Numbered from the stretch's first letter, positions 41,911 through 50,922 are shown. The stretch is DNA of 64,000 nt from SIRX01 sp965213905 (GCA_965213905.1 CBDCAK010000001.1:62001-126000); one strand, 5' to 3'. Numbers and translations are program-made. Notes: generated by a model not told the origin, from the sequence alone.

Positions 41911-42185
41911 TTAGACAACTTTACGGTGGTACTCGAACATCTTGCTCCTCTTCCAGTACACTTGCTGGTACTGTCATCTATACCTATATAATATAGGAGC
42001 CGCTTTTGCGAGGCAAACGCGGCTAATTAAATAAAGGAGCATCTTGGCCGAAGATTTGGTGCGACACTTCTTCGTGACAGTAGGTTATGACTAGGCTTGC
42101 TAACGCTCGACGAACCACCCATATAAGAGTTCGGGTACAATTATCGTGCATGTATAGAGGTATATACCTTTAAGGAGGTTCCGAG
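41911..42185. promoter_or_regulatory. Divergent regulatory region murQ / gntR
   Basis: This 275-nt gap contains two GntR-type candidate sites. One is CTATACCTATATAATATAGG at about 41977-41996. The other is the palindrome GGTATATACC at 42159-42168, set within GTATAGAGGTATATACC. The second lies just before the AAGGAGGT ribosome site of gntR, so it would block its own promoter. The sites resemble the TGGTATAGAC-type dre sequence of NagR/DasR regulators. Confidence 0.5.
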
Positions 42186-42920
42186 GTGGAGCGTTTGGGT
42201 GTTCAGGACGGCGTGCCCTTACCCAAATACTATCGGCTTAAAGAGAGCATTCGAGGAATGATAGAGGATCGGCAACTCGGAGAGGGAGATTTGATACCCT
42301 CGGAGCGCGAGTTGTGCGAAGGTCATGGGGTGAGCCGTATGACGGCCCGCCAGGCGGTCAACGAACTCGTAAACGAGGGAGTTCTCTACCGGGAACAGGG
42401 CCGCGGTACGTTCGTGGCCGGGCCAAAGATTCAACACGAAACGGCAAGATTGACCAGTTTCACCCAGGATATGCAAGAACGAGGTATGACGTCATCAAGC
42501 AAAGTCCTGGGAATCGAAGTAGAGGACGCTCCTCCTACGGTGGCGCGGGCTCTTGGGGTTGGCCCAGGAGAGCAGATCGTGCGCGTCAGCAGAGTCAGGA
42601 ATGCGGAAGTAAGGCCGATGGCTCTTGAAAACAGCTACCTTCTCTACGAGGTCGGCAAAAGCATACTCGACTTGGACCTAAGCCAATCCTCGCTTTACGA
42701 TGAGCTTAGAAAGAGGGGTATCCGGATCATGAGGGCCGAACAGAAGTACGAAGCTACCTTATTGAACGAAGATGAGGCAGACCATCTAGGCGTCCCAGCC
42801 GGCAGCGCCGCCCTGCTCGTCGAGCGTGTAACCTTTGACGATGATGGCAATCCCTTAGAGTACGTCAAGAGTATATATCGCGGCGACCGTTACCATGTTG
42901 CCACCGTACTGCATTCCTGA
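42186..42920 (+). CDS. GntR/HutC family regulator (NagR/DasR-like)
   Basis: A 244-residue repressor with an N-terminal winged helix (SERELCEGHGVSRMTARQAV) and a C-terminal UTRA ligand-binding domain (RVSRVRNAEVRPMALENSYL, ending KSIYRGDRYHVATVL). This type senses GlcN-6-P or GlcNAc-6-P. It starts GTG 42186 after AAGGAGGT. Its location between murQ and nagA and the dre-like sites on both sides argue that it controls the whole amino-sugar block. Confidence 0.9.
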   Translation: MERLGVQDGVPLPKYYRLKESIRGMIEDRQLGEGDLIPSERELCEGHGVSRMTARQAVNELVNEGVLYREQGRGTFVAGPKIQHETARLTSFTQDMQERGMTSSSKVLGIEVEDAPPTVARALGVGPGEQIVRVSRVRNAEVRPMALENSYLLYEVGKSILDLDLSQSSLYDELRKRGIRIMRAEQKYEATLLNEDEADHLGVPAGSAALLVERVTFDDDGNPLEYVKSIYRGDRYHVATVLHS

Positions 42921-43001
42921 GAAAAGAGAGAAGCCTCTCGGGTCTTCACCGAACCAGGGCTCTCCATAGTCTTCATCAAGCGTCTTGCAGTGGGGATTAG
43001 A

Positions 43002-43045
43002 TACTGGTATCTTACTGGTATAGTCAACATGATACATGTACCAGT
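43002..43045. promoter_or_regulatory. Candidate dre-type operator cluster upstream of nagA
   Basis: TACTGGTAT occurs twice (43002-43010 and 43013-43021). The second copy extends to ACTGGTATAGTCAAC, close to the NagR/YvoA dre core ATTGGTATAGACAAC. An inverted TACCAGT follows at 43039-43045. The cluster lies 106-150 nt before the nagA ATG. Confidence 0.55.
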
Positions 43046-43150
43046 GGGTAGGAGAAAGACGTTTTGGTCGTGAACGGTAACAGCCGATTCTTAGACGGTT
43101 GGCAGCTTCTGACTGTGGGCTCTAGGGAGCCCGTCTCCGGTTGGAGATAG

Positions 43151-44383
43151 ATGAATTCAACCGGACAAAGCGTCTTGGTCGGAGATGCGGTCACTCCTGT
43201 TGGCCTGCAGCGCGTGGCGATAATTATCCGAAAAGGGAAGATTGCCGATGTGATAGATGTCCTATGCTCAGGAGATGTTCCTAAAGATCACCGCCTGGTT
43301 TCCGGTTTTATCTGTCCTGGCTTTATAGACCTACAGATCAACGGCGCCTTCGGTATAGATGTCGGACCGGATGAGAAAGGACTCAGGGAACTTGCAACAC
43401 GGCTGCCCCAAACTGGGACTACGGCATTCCTGCCTACGGCCATATCCTGGCCCGGTAAGCGCTACGAGGCTCTTCTTGAAGCATTGCAAAAAGCTTCTTC
43501 GGCGCGTGGCGCCAGGATACTCGGTGCTCACATCGAGGGACCGTTTCTCTCTCTGGAGCGCAAGGGTGCGCACGACCCAGAAAACCTGCGCCCTGTAGAC
43601 CTCGGGCTATTGGAGGACATTCTAGGCGCCGGTCCCGTAAGCGTAATGACTGTGGCCCCAGAGCTTGAAGATGCCGGGAAAGCTGCCAACCTACTACGCG
43701 AGAATGGGGCAGTGGCGAGCATCGGTCATACCAACGCTACATACGAGCAGGTCCTGCACGCCATAGATGCGGGTTTCTCTAAAGCCACTCACCTTTATAA
43801 CGCAATGAGTCCATTCGAGCATCGCGCACCGGGAGCTATGGGGGCGGTACTCATTGACGAGCGGGTGCGCGCGGGAATAATCGCCGACGGCGTGCATATT
43901 CACGATGGCGCCCTCCGTCTCGCATACAGGGAGAAAGGTGTAGAGGGACTAGCTTTGGTCACTGATGCCATGGAGGCTGCGGGGATGGAGGACGGCGAAT
44001 ACGAGCTTAGCGGACGTACAGTACGGCTCGAAGGCGGTTTCGTCCGCCTACCAGACGGCACGCTGGCTGGAAGCTCGCTGACGATGGATGGTGCTGTACG
44101 TAATGCCGTCAAGTTTCTGGGCATCCCGTTGCAAGAAGCTGTTCGTATGGCCTCAGAGACACCAGCCGAAATACTAGGTATGCCGGAAAAAGGCAGGATA
44201 GTGCCTGGTGCTGATGCTGACTTGGTGATCTTGGACCAGAAAGGTTTCGTGCAGGAGACCATCGTTGACGGAGAGACTGTTTATCAGAGTGGAGGAGACA
44301 AACGTGACGGATACGAACATGCTAAAAGAGATCCACGAGCAGCCCGAGGTCATGGCACGCGTTCTCGACGAGGGGTGGGATGA
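43151..44383 (+). CDS. nagA: N-acetylglucosamine-6-phosphate deacetylase NagA
   Basis: A 410-residue amidohydrolase converting GlcNAc-6-P to GlcN-6-P and acetate. FICPGFIDLQINGAFG near residue 55, the metal-site GAHIEGPFLSLERKGAH near 125, IGHTNATYEQ, and the catalytic ALVTDAMEAAG are present. The last ~27 residues (after the DGETVYQSGG segment) are an unusual tail produced where the frame overlaps the next gene by 80 nt. Translation of the two is probably coupled. It is the first gene of the nagA-SIS-EIICB-EIIA-47359 operon. Confidence 0.92.
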   Translation: MNSTGQSVLVGDAVTPVGLQRVAIIIRKGKIADVIDVLCSGDVPKDHRLVSGFICPGFIDLQINGAFGIDVGPDEKGLRELATRLPQTGTTAFLPTAISWPGKRYEALLEALQKASSARGARILGAHIEGPFLSLERKGAHDPENLRPVDLGLLEDILGAGPVSVMTVAPELEDAGKAANLLRENGAVASIGHTNATYEQVLHAIDAGFSKATHLYNAMSPFEHRAPGAMGAVLIDERVRAGIIADGVHIHDGALRLAYREKGVEGLALVTDAMEAAGMEDGEYELSGRTVRLEGGFVRLPDGTLAGSSLTMDGAVRNAVKFLGIPLQEAVRMASETPAEILGMPEKGRIVPGADADLVILDQKGFVQETIVDGETVYQSGGDKRDGYEHAKRDPRAARGHGTRSRRGVG

Positions 44384-45338
44384 AATCCTATCTGCGGGAC
44401 GAGATTTGCGGAGTAACGGTGTACGCTCCGTCATGATCGCGGCCCGCGGCACCTCGGACAACGCAGCCCTCTACGGCAAGTACCTATTCGAGGTGTTGCT
44501 CGGGATACCAACCGCCCTGGCTTCGCCCTCCGCTTTCACCCTCTACGATGCCCGGATGGACCTCGACGGCGTGCTGGTAATAGGCATCAGTCAGTCGGGA
44601 GAGAGTAAAGACGTTCTCGAAACCGTTCGCCGCTCCAGGGAGCTGGGAGCCAAGACGCTGACCATAACGAACGACGATGGCTCCTCGATGGCAGAAGTCG
44701 CTGATTGTCACTTCCTTTTGCGCGCTGGCGAGGAGGAGAGCGTCGCGGCGACCAAGACGTATACTGCGTCTCTGCTCGTACTCTACCTGCTTGCCGCGGC
44801 TCTGGGGGGTGACCAAAGCCCCGGCGAGGAAGCTCGCCGGCTGCCAGAGATGGCATGCGAGACCCTCAAAGCAGAGTGGAAAGGAGCCGAACGCTACCGG
44901 TACGCCCAGCATATAGTGACCACCTCTCGCGGCTACAACCTCGCTACCGCCCAGGAAGCGGCGCTGAAACTCATGGAAACGAACTACGTGGTAGCCGAGG
45001 CCTTCTCTGCTGCGGATCTCCAGCACGGGCCGATGGCAATGATCGGGCAGGATTTTCCCGTGGTCACGATCGTACCGCCTGGCAAAGCAGGTCCCGGTAT
45101 GAGAGAGCTGGTCGAGTCCCTTGACGAACGGGGAGCGGAGACGGTGGTAGTTAGTGAGGACGAAGAACTCGTGCGCAAAGCTCCCGCCTGCTTTCAAATA
45201 CCCGCGTCCTGCCCTGAAGAGATATCTCCGTTACTCAATATGCTTCCCCTGCAGATGTTCGCACATGACCTGGCGCTTCTGAAGGGTCTCGACCCCGACT
45301 CACCCAGGGGCCTTAGCAAAGTAACGGAGACTTGGTAG
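44304..45338 (+). CDS. SIS-domain sugar isomerase/deaminase (NagB-II/AgaS type)
   Basis: A 344-residue double-SIS protein like the isomerase half of GlmS. It starts at GTG 44304 after GGAGGAGA. The first SIS domain has RSVMIAARGTSDNAALYG and VIGISQSGESKDVLETV; TKTYTASLLVLYLLA follows. The second has TSRGYNLATAQEAALKLMET and the catalytic-type SAADLQHGPMAMI. It probably deaminates and isomerises GlcN-6-P to fructose-6-P, since no classical NagB is present. The gene overlaps the end of nagA by 80 nt. Confidence 0.88.
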   Translation: MTDTNMLKEIHEQPEVMARVLDEGWDEILSAGRDLRSNGVRSVMIAARGTSDNAALYGKYLFEVLLGIPTALASPSAFTLYDARMDLDGVLVIGISQSGESKDVLETVRRSRELGAKTLTITNDDGSSMAEVADCHFLLRAGEEESVAATKTYTASLLVLYLLAAALGGDQSPGEEARRLPEMACETLKAEWKGAERYRYAQHIVTTSRGYNLATAQEAALKLMETNYVVAEAFSAADLQHGPMAMIGQDFPVVTIVPPGKAGPGMRELVESLDERGAETVVVSEDEELVRKAPACFQIPASCPEEISPLLNMLPLQMFAHDLALLKGLDPDSPRGLSKVTETW

Positions 45339-45368
45339 AAAACATACCCGTACTACGTAAGGAGTGTC

Positions 45369-46913
45369 ATGACTACCGAAACAGCTAGTTCCAGGAGTTT
45401 AGGAGATCGCGCCTTAGGGGCCGTACAAAACCTTGGGCGTTCCCTAATGCTCCCGATAGCCGTTCTTCCAGCTGCGGCCCTCCTGCTGAGGTTGGGGCAG
45501 GACGACTTGTTGGGACTGACGTGGATGGCGGCAGCGGGAGATGCAATCTTCGCGAACCTTCCTATCATCTTCGCTATCGGAATAGCCGTTGGTCTGACCG
45601 GCGGTGAGGGTGCCGCTGGGCTGGCCGCGATCGTTGGTTACTTGGTCTTCGCCGGGGTGTTTGACACCGTGGCCGCTGAGCTCGCCGAGGATGGAGCCCG
45701 CCCTATCGAGTCTATGGGCGTGCTGTCGGGTATTATCGCGGGGCTCGTCGCCACGGGACTCTATCGCCGGTACAACGATATACGCTTGCCGGATTATTTG
45801 GGGTTCTTTGGTGGCAAAAGGTTTGTTCCGATCGTCACGGCCGTGGCCGCCCTAGTTCTCGGACTAATCTTCGGCTTTATCTGGCCTCCGGTAGAGGCAG
45901 GAGTGGACGCTTTAGGGAAAGGCATCGTGAGTCTAGGAGCCATAGGAACTGGCATCTACGGCTTCCTCAACCGCTTGCTGATTCCTGTCGGCTTGCACCA
46001 CGTAATGAACACCTACGTATGGTTCCAACTTGGGAGCTATAATCCACCGGGCGGCGGGGAGGTAGTGCATGGTGAGATCTCCCGCTACTTCGCGGGGGAC
46101 CCGAACGCCGGCTCTTTTCTAGCGGGTTTCTTCCCAATAATGATGTTCGGGCTGCCAGCAGCCGCCCTGGCGATGATTCGCCACGCCCACCAGTCTAAGG
46201 TGGCGGCCGGAATCCTGCTCTCAGCCGCCCTGGCTTCTTTCCTTACTGGCATAACCGAGCCACTGGAGTTCGCGTTTATCTTCGTGGCCCCGTTGCTCTT
46301 TATCGTGCACGCGGTCCTTACCGGAACTGCCCTCGCGATCACCACCCTGCTCGGCATACAGATAGGCTTTGGTTTCTCGGCGGGCTTTATCGACTACGTG
46401 CTGAACTTTACCAAGGGCAATACCGACCAGCCACTACTGTTGCTTGTCGTAGGCCTCGTCTACGCTGTCATTTACTATTTCGTGTTCAGCTTCTTCATTA
46501 CGCGCTTTAATCTGGCGACCCCCGGACGCGAAGCAGAAGGTGAGGAGGCGAGTGCTGGTGACTGGATCCTTCCCGAGAGTCAACGTAAAGCCCAGTCTGA
46601 AGAGAAGGCGAAAGAAGAGGCTGAGGAAGCCGGGGAGAAGGACCTGGGTGAGGACGGCCGGGACCCAGATGATGTGCTGGCAGAGAATGTACTTGAAGCA
46701 CTCGGTGGCGAACAGAACGTGCACAGCGTAGAGGGGTGCATAACGCGGCTCAGGCTCCACGTCGAAGACTCCAGTGAGATCAAGGATGATCGGCTGAAGG
46801 AACTCGGGGCTTCTGGCGTCGTGAAGCGCGGCGGCATTGCCCAGGTAGTGCTGGGCACGCAGTCTGACCGCATAGCCGCCCGAATAAACCGTATCTTGAA
46901 AGGAGAAAGTTAA
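45369..46913 (+). CDS. nagE: PTS transporter EIICB, N-acetylglucosamine-type
   Basis: A 514-residue PTS permease with about ten membrane helices (EIIC, residues 1-390) and a C-terminal EIIB domain. LMLPIAVLPAAALLLRLG near the N-terminus and GLHHVMNTYVWFQLG near residue 215 are typical of glucose-family EIIC of the GlcNAc branch. SFLTGITEPLEFAFIFVAPL is the conserved ITEP motif. After a charged linker the EIIB phosphorylation Cys is in SVEGCITRLRL. It starts ATG 45369 after AAGGAG. EIIA is supplied by the next gene. Confidence 0.93.
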   Translation: MTTETASSRSLGDRALGAVQNLGRSLMLPIAVLPAAALLLRLGQDDLLGLTWMAAAGDAIFANLPIIFAIGIAVGLTGGEGAAGLAAIVGYLVFAGVFDTVAAELAEDGARPIESMGVLSGIIAGLVATGLYRRYNDIRLPDYLGFFGGKRFVPIVTAVAALVLGLIFGFIWPPVEAGVDALGKGIVSLGAIGTGIYGFLNRLLIPVGLHHVMNTYVWFQLGSYNPPGGGEVVHGEISRYFAGDPNAGSFLAGFFPIMMFGLPAAALAMIRHAHQSKVAAGILLSAALASFLTGITEPLEFAFIFVAPLLFIVHAVLTGTALAITTLLGIQIGFGFSAGFIDYVLNFTKGNTDQPLLLLVVGLVYAVIYYFVFSFFITRFNLATPGREAEGEEASAGDWILPESQRKAQSEEKAKEEAEEAGEKDLGEDGRDPDDVLAENVLEALGGEQNVHSVEGCITRLRLHVEDSSEIKDDRLKELGASGVVKRGGIAQVVLGTQSDRIAARINRILKGES

Positions 46914-47362
46914 TGGAGATACTCGCCCCCATAACGGGTGAAGTGGTGCCGATCTCGGAGGTCCCCGACGAGGTCTTCGCCGAGGGCATGGCTGGTGAAG
47001 GCGGTGCCATCGTGCCCTCCGAGAGCGGTGAAGCCGTGGCACCTGCCAGCGGCACCTTGGTGAAGCTTTTCGAGGGTGGGCATGCTTTCGGAATCACCAC
47101 CGAGAGTGGCGTGGACATAATAGTTCATCTTGGTTTGGACACTATCCAGATGGAGGATGGAGGGTTTGACAAACTCGCCACCGAAGGAGATCAAGTCGAG
47201 GCCGGCCAGCCCATAGTGCGCTTTGATCTTGAGGCGATCCAGCAGGCTGGCTACGATCCTGTAAGCCCCGTAGTGATCGCCAACTCCGACGAACATTCGG
47301 TCGAAAACCTCCAAACGGGTAGTACAGAGGCCGGTAACCTGATGTTCGAAGTTGCTGAATGA
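46913..47362 (+). CDS. PTS glucose-family EIIA component
   Basis: A 149-residue single-domain EIIA. The phosphorylated His is in VDIIVHLGLDTIQM (near residue 70) and the second active-site His is in GGHAFGITT. GEVVPISEVPDEVFAEGM and VAPASGTLVKLFEGGHA are family motifs. The ATG overlaps the TAA of the EIICB gene (TAATG) and the stop overlaps the next gene (ATGA), so all three are coupled. It passes phosphate from HPr to the EIIB cysteine. Confidence 0.93.
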   Translation: MEILAPITGEVVPISEVPDEVFAEGMAGEGGAIVPSESGEAVAPASGTLVKLFEGGHAFGITTESGVDIIVHLGLDTIQMEDGGFDKLATEGDQVEAGQPIVRFDLEAIQQAGYDPVSPVVIANSDEHSVENLQTGSTEAGNLMFEVAE

Positions 47363-48168
47363 AACGCATACTAGACTGCACTTCCACTGATTTCCGTGGG
47401 ATAGAAAGAAAAGAGCTGCTAGAGGCGATCCTGCGCGCTGAAGGAAGAACCATTCTCTGCGAAGTGATCTGGTCAGCCCCTCCTCTGGTAGACGGGGTCT
47501 CTAACTCGCAATTGGTGAAAGCCTTCGGCGCGGACCTCGTTCTGCTCAACATGTTCTCAGGTGACGGGCTCGCGGACGTGAAGTCTCATCTCGGTCGACC
47601 CGTGGGGGTCAATGTGGAGCCCTCCGACGACGTGCCCGAACATCGGCGGGCCAGCCAGGATAATTTGGGACGCCTCCAAGACGCCGACTTCGTCGTCGTT
47701 ACAGCCAATCCGGATGCGGAAGTGGGTACAGAGGAGGTGATCATTGCCGCCGAGTTGGTCCGGGAAACGATGCCTGGAGCCGCAGTCTTCGCCGGCAAGA
47801 TGCACGGTAGCGGAGGGCGCGGATTAGTTGAGCCATCGGAGATAGACCGTCTGGCTTGCGTGGTAGACGCCGTGCTCATCCCGGCACCAGGCACGGTTCC
47901 CGGTAGCCGGGAATCAGTGGTGGCTGAGCTGGTCGACGCCGCACACGCCCAAGAAGCCCTCACCGTAATGACGGTCGGAACCTCGCAAGAAGGCGCGGAT
48001 GCAGAAACCGTTCGCACCCTGGCCCTTGCTGCCAAGCGGGCTGGTGGAGACATACTGCACCTGGGCGACGCCGGCGTATCGGTAATTACTGAGCCTATGA
48101 ACATCGTTGCGGCATCACTCGCTATTCGTGGCCGCCGACACACGTACCGACGAATGGCTATGGGATGA
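47359..48168 (+). CDS. PTS-operon conserved protein (DUF7916-like, TIM-barrel type)
   Basis: A 269-residue protein starting MKRILDCTSTDFRGIERKEL. From memory it resembles proteins found beside PTS genes in Gram-positive bacteria and now placed in a DUF7916-type family (often misnamed haloacid dehalogenase-like). Repeated beta-alpha units (LVLLNMFSGDGLADVKSHLG, DADFVVVTANPDAEVGTEE, ILHLGDAGVSVITEPMNIVA) suggest a TIM barrel; the phosphate-binding-like loop HLGDAG is near the end. The ATG overlaps the EIIA stop. The reaction is unknown; the tight coupling implies a step on the imported sugar phosphate. Confidence 0.7.
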   Translation: MKRILDCTSTDFRGIERKELLEAILRAEGRTILCEVIWSAPPLVDGVSNSQLVKAFGADLVLLNMFSGDGLADVKSHLGRPVGVNVEPSDDVPEHRRASQDNLGRLQDADFVVVTANPDAEVGTEEVIIAAELVRETMPGAAVFAGKMHGSGGRGLVEPSEIDRLACVVDAVLIPAPGTVPGSRESVVAELVDAAHAQEALTVMTVGTSQEGADAETVRTLALAAKRAGGDILHLGDAGVSVITEPMNIVAASLAIRGRRHTYRRMAMG

Positions 48169-48605
48169 TCGGTAGAAATCTACGCAGCAAATCTCATCGT
48201 AATGCTTAGTCGTGCGCAGCGATCAAACAGACTGTTCTCGTCCGACACACTTTCGTTAGGGAGTAAAGGATTTGTGGTATCGCAAATAGTCTCGGTAATC
48301 GGGTCACTGGTCGTCTTCCTTGCCTACACGTCTGACCAGTTCGGCTTCATCCTGTAGGAGGGGATGTGGGTGCTGGTGAGTCTGTGGATGACCATTGCTG
48401 TCCTGATAGGCAGTCGCTCTTCACGCGATGAACACTAGCATGCACATTACCTTTGCCAACGAGATCTATCCCGTTGCTACTCTTCTGTATGTAATGCTTC
48501 ATTTGTGCGAGCCGCTGGCGCCCAGTTGTCTCTAGTCTCCAGTATCATGAACCCGATGCCAAACCGTCATGCCAGAGGTGCTTTCGTCAGTTGGGCGAGT
48601 AAGAA
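48169..48605. other. Intergenic region after the amino-sugar operon
   Basis: This 437-nt gap contains one candidate small interrupted membrane ORF (48274-48438, listed separately). Otherwise no gene or terminator is clear. Confidence 0.4.
48274..48438 (+). pseudogene. Possible small membrane protein ORF interrupted by TAG
   Basis: GTG 48274 follows an AAAGGA site and opens a hydrophobic stretch (VSQIVSVIGSLVVFLAY...GFIL) that stops at TAG 48355-48357. The same frame continues with a second hydrophobic segment (MWVLVSLWMTIAVLIGS) to TAG 48436-48438. Read through, it would be a 54-residue two-helix membrane protein. It could be two tiny ORFs, a degraded gene, or chance. Confidence 0.3.
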
Positions 48606-49229
48606 ATGAGCAGAAGCAGAAGCCCTGTGGAAGCGGCGGTGTTCGATTTGGGCGGGGTGCTCGTAGACTGGGACCCGAGGTATCTCTACCGCAAGATTTT
48701 CCGCAGCGAACAGGAAATGGAACACTTCCTCGCCCACGTTTGCACAAAGGAGTGGAATGCGGAGCTCGATCGCGGACGTCCCTTCGAAGAGATGGTTGGC
48801 CTCCTGAGCCTCGCACACCCCGAGTACACAGAAGAGATCGAAGCCTACCAACGACGTTGGGGTGAGATGCTCGGCGGGAGCTTCAAGGGTTCGGTAGAGG
48901 CGCTCGAAGCTCTGCACGCCGCCGGGTATCCATTGTATGCCCTGACGAACTGGTCCGCAGAAACCTTCCACTTGGCGCGCGCACGCTACGGCTTTCTGTC
49001 GCTTTTTGAGGAGATAATCGTCTCCGGAGAAGTGGGCCTCATCAAGCCAGATCCCAGAATCTACACACTCCTCATCGAGAAGACCGGCATTGCTCCTTCT
49101 CATACCGTATTCGTCGACGATCGCGAAGAGAACGTCCGCGCGGCCAAGAAGTTCGGCTTCAAAGGAATAATCTACCGCGATGGTCCCGAGCTGCGTAGCG
49201 AGTTGACCGGATTGCGATTGCTCAGGTGA
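48606..49229 (+). CDS. HAD family hydrolase (YihX-like)
   Basis: A 207-residue HAD phosphatase. Motif I is FDLGGVLVDWDPRYLY, motif II is LYALTNWSAETF, motif III is GLIKPDPRIYTLL and motif IV is FVDDREENVRAAKKFG. The substitution of the second Asp by Gly in DLGGV is normal for this subgroup, which includes the YihX alpha-glucose-1-phosphatase and type II dehalogenase-like enzymes. It is monocistronic. The substrate is not predictable. Confidence 0.88.
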   Translation: MSRSRSPVEAAVFDLGGVLVDWDPRYLYRKIFRSEQEMEHFLAHVCTKEWNAELDRGRPFEEMVGLLSLAHPEYTEEIEAYQRRWGEMLGGSFKGSVEALEALHAAGYPLYALTNWSAETFHLARARYGFLSLFEEIIVSGEVGLIKPDPRIYTLLIEKTGIAPSHTVFVDDREENVRAAKKFGFKGIIYRDGPELRSELTGLRLLR

Positions 49230-49341
49230 ATAGGAATTGAGCCGACTCGGATAGTACGAAAAAGTTTCAACCACGTGCGCCAGAAGTCGATAAACCCTCA
49301 TAACTCATCGCAGGGCTTTTGCCGAACTCGGGATTCCACCG

Positions 49342-49683
49342 ATGCGTCAGATGCCCCGGGATCTCTGGCGCTTCGAGGTCAGCATCGAGAGGGTAGCCGA
49401 CCTCTCTGATGCAGACAAACTCGAAGAGGTAGGGTTGCCATTACCCTCTCCCAACCGCCGGCAGTGGCCGAAGTTCCAGGAAGTTGGGGAGGGTCTGTGG
49501 AAAGCAGATTGGAGGGCAATACTCTACCCTGCAGCAAGCCGCGGGCGCAGTTCGGCGAATGCACAAGGCGACCTGGCACTGTGCTTGTTCCGCGAGGCGA
49601 CCGAAACGCCCGGGGTCTTCCCTTCCGCTCCTCCCGAGCGCCATAACGAGCCTCCAGCGCCGCCCTCCAACCTCAGAACCTGA
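49342..49683 (+). pseudogene. RES-domain (NAD+ phosphorylase toxin) C-terminal remnant
   Basis: The frame contains RQMPRDLWRFEVSIERVADL and QEVGEGLWKADWRAILYPAA, which resemble the C-terminal half of RES-domain toxins. The typical PSA segment has become PAAS. The conserved N-terminal Arg/Glu region is missing: the frame upstream closes at a stop near 49290. No Xre-type antitoxin gene lies nearby. It is most likely a relic of a RES-Xre toxin-antitoxin pair. Confidence 0.45.
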
Positions 49684-49961
49684 GTCTGAGCTAAACGTAC
49701 ACTTTGCCCGCTATCATGTCCTGTACCGTTGGGTAGTCCGAAAACCGCATCCTAACACCTGTTCGCCTTACAAGGTAAGGCTTATTGTACAAATTTCCCA
49801 TTTGGGTACCATGACCCCGATACAACATTGTGGTCCAATCAAAGAGGGGTCGCCCAGAGCGCCGCACGGTGGCTCTCCGAGCAGACTTGGGAAAACGGTA
49901 TTAGCGCGGGTGTAAGTCGGGTAGTGATGCACTAAGCGGTACACGAACAAGGAGGGTTTTT

Positions 49962-50288
49962 ATGAGTAGAGCAACCGTTGACCGGGGCTCGGTGGGCAGT
50001 GCGATCCTGTGGATGATCGGGCTGTCCATCCTGCTGTTCTGGATACCGACTGTGGGACCGCTAATCGCCGGCTTTGTCGGCGGGCGAAAAGCCGGGGGGA
50101 TTGGGGCGGCCATCGTGGCTGCCATAATCCCGGCCATCCTCGTCGGCGTTTTGCTTTTCCTGCTCGGGGCCATCGTCGAGTTGCCGATCATCGGAGCCCT
50201 GGTAGGAGCCGGGCTGTTCTTCATCATCCTCTTTGAGAGCGTGCCGCTCCTGATCGGGGCGCTCGTCGGCGGGGCGCAGGCGGAGTAG
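49962..50288 (+). CDS. Small glycine-rich membrane protein (DUF5518-like)
   Basis: A 108-residue protein with four hydrophobic segments, starting ATG 49962 after a strong AAGGAGG site. GPLIAGFVGGRKAGGIGAAI is a recurrent pattern of small membrane proteins of the DUF5518 type. The function is unknown. It is followed in the same direction by PRC-barrel, ferritin-like and acidic stress-type genes. Confidence 0.7.
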   Translation: MSRATVDRGSVGSAILWMIGLSILLFWIPTVGPLIAGFVGGRKAGGIGAAIVAAIIPAILVGVLLFLLGAIVELPIIGALVGAGLFFIILFESVPLLIGALVGGAQAE

Positions 50289-50421
50289 TCGGCATCGTGG
50301 ACCGGCCAGGTTCGCCCTGCTCCGCTTCCAGGGGCTTACACAAGGTGTTACAGGCAGACCCGAGGCCCTTTCGCAGACGAGACACAGACGAGAAACAGAC
50401 AAAAAACAAGGAGGTACAGGG

Positions 50422-50922
50422 ATGTACGGGATCAATGATCTGCTCGGCAAAGAGGTCTTCAACCAGGATACCGGCGAGAAGCTGGCGAGCGTAGAGGAAG
50501 TGATCTTCGACGACGACACCCGCCGCGTAGTCGCGCTGATCGTTGACGGCGGTCTGTTACAGGGCGACGGCGTGGTGCGGTGGACCTCCGTGGCGAACGT
50601 TGCGGACGTGGTGGCCCTCCGGGGAGGCGAAGCGCCCTACGACCTGGGCTCAGACCCGGAGGTCTCCGAGCTGCGGCGGCACTCGGACAAGGCCGAAGGC
50701 AAAGAGATCGTCACCGAGGAAGGTGAGAAGGTCGGGGAGGTCTCCGACCTGTTCATCGGCGAGAGCGGGGAGGTGCTCGGCTACGAAGTCAAAAGCGGCT
50801 TCGTCAAGGACTTGACCGGCCGGAAGTTTCTGTCGGTCGAGAAGGTGCATTCCTCCGGAGAGGATGCCGTCGTCGCAACGGACGCCCAACTTATCTCCGT
50901 AAGCGACGTCGAGCAGCAGTAA
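50422..50922 (+). CDS. Tandem PRC-barrel domain protein
   Basis: A 166-residue soluble protein with two PRC-barrel domains: MYGINDLLGKEVFNQDTGEK and VEEVIFDDDTRRVVALIVDG in the first, then EEGEKVGEVSDLFIGESGEV and LGYEVKSGF in the second. It starts ATG 50422 after AAGGAGGT. PRC-barrels bind RNA, ribosomal or photosynthetic proteins; in actinobacteria such proteins are often stress-induced. The stop is followed by a divergent-free gap to the antiporter pseudogene. Confidence 0.87.
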   Translation: MYGINDLLGKEVFNQDTGEKLASVEEVIFDDDTRRVVALIVDGGLLQGDGVVRWTSVANVADVVALRGGEAPYDLGSDPEVSELRRHSDKAEGKEIVTEEGEKVGEVSDLFIGESGEVLGYEVKSGFVKDLTGRKFLSVEKVHSSGEDAVVATDAQLISVSDVEQQ

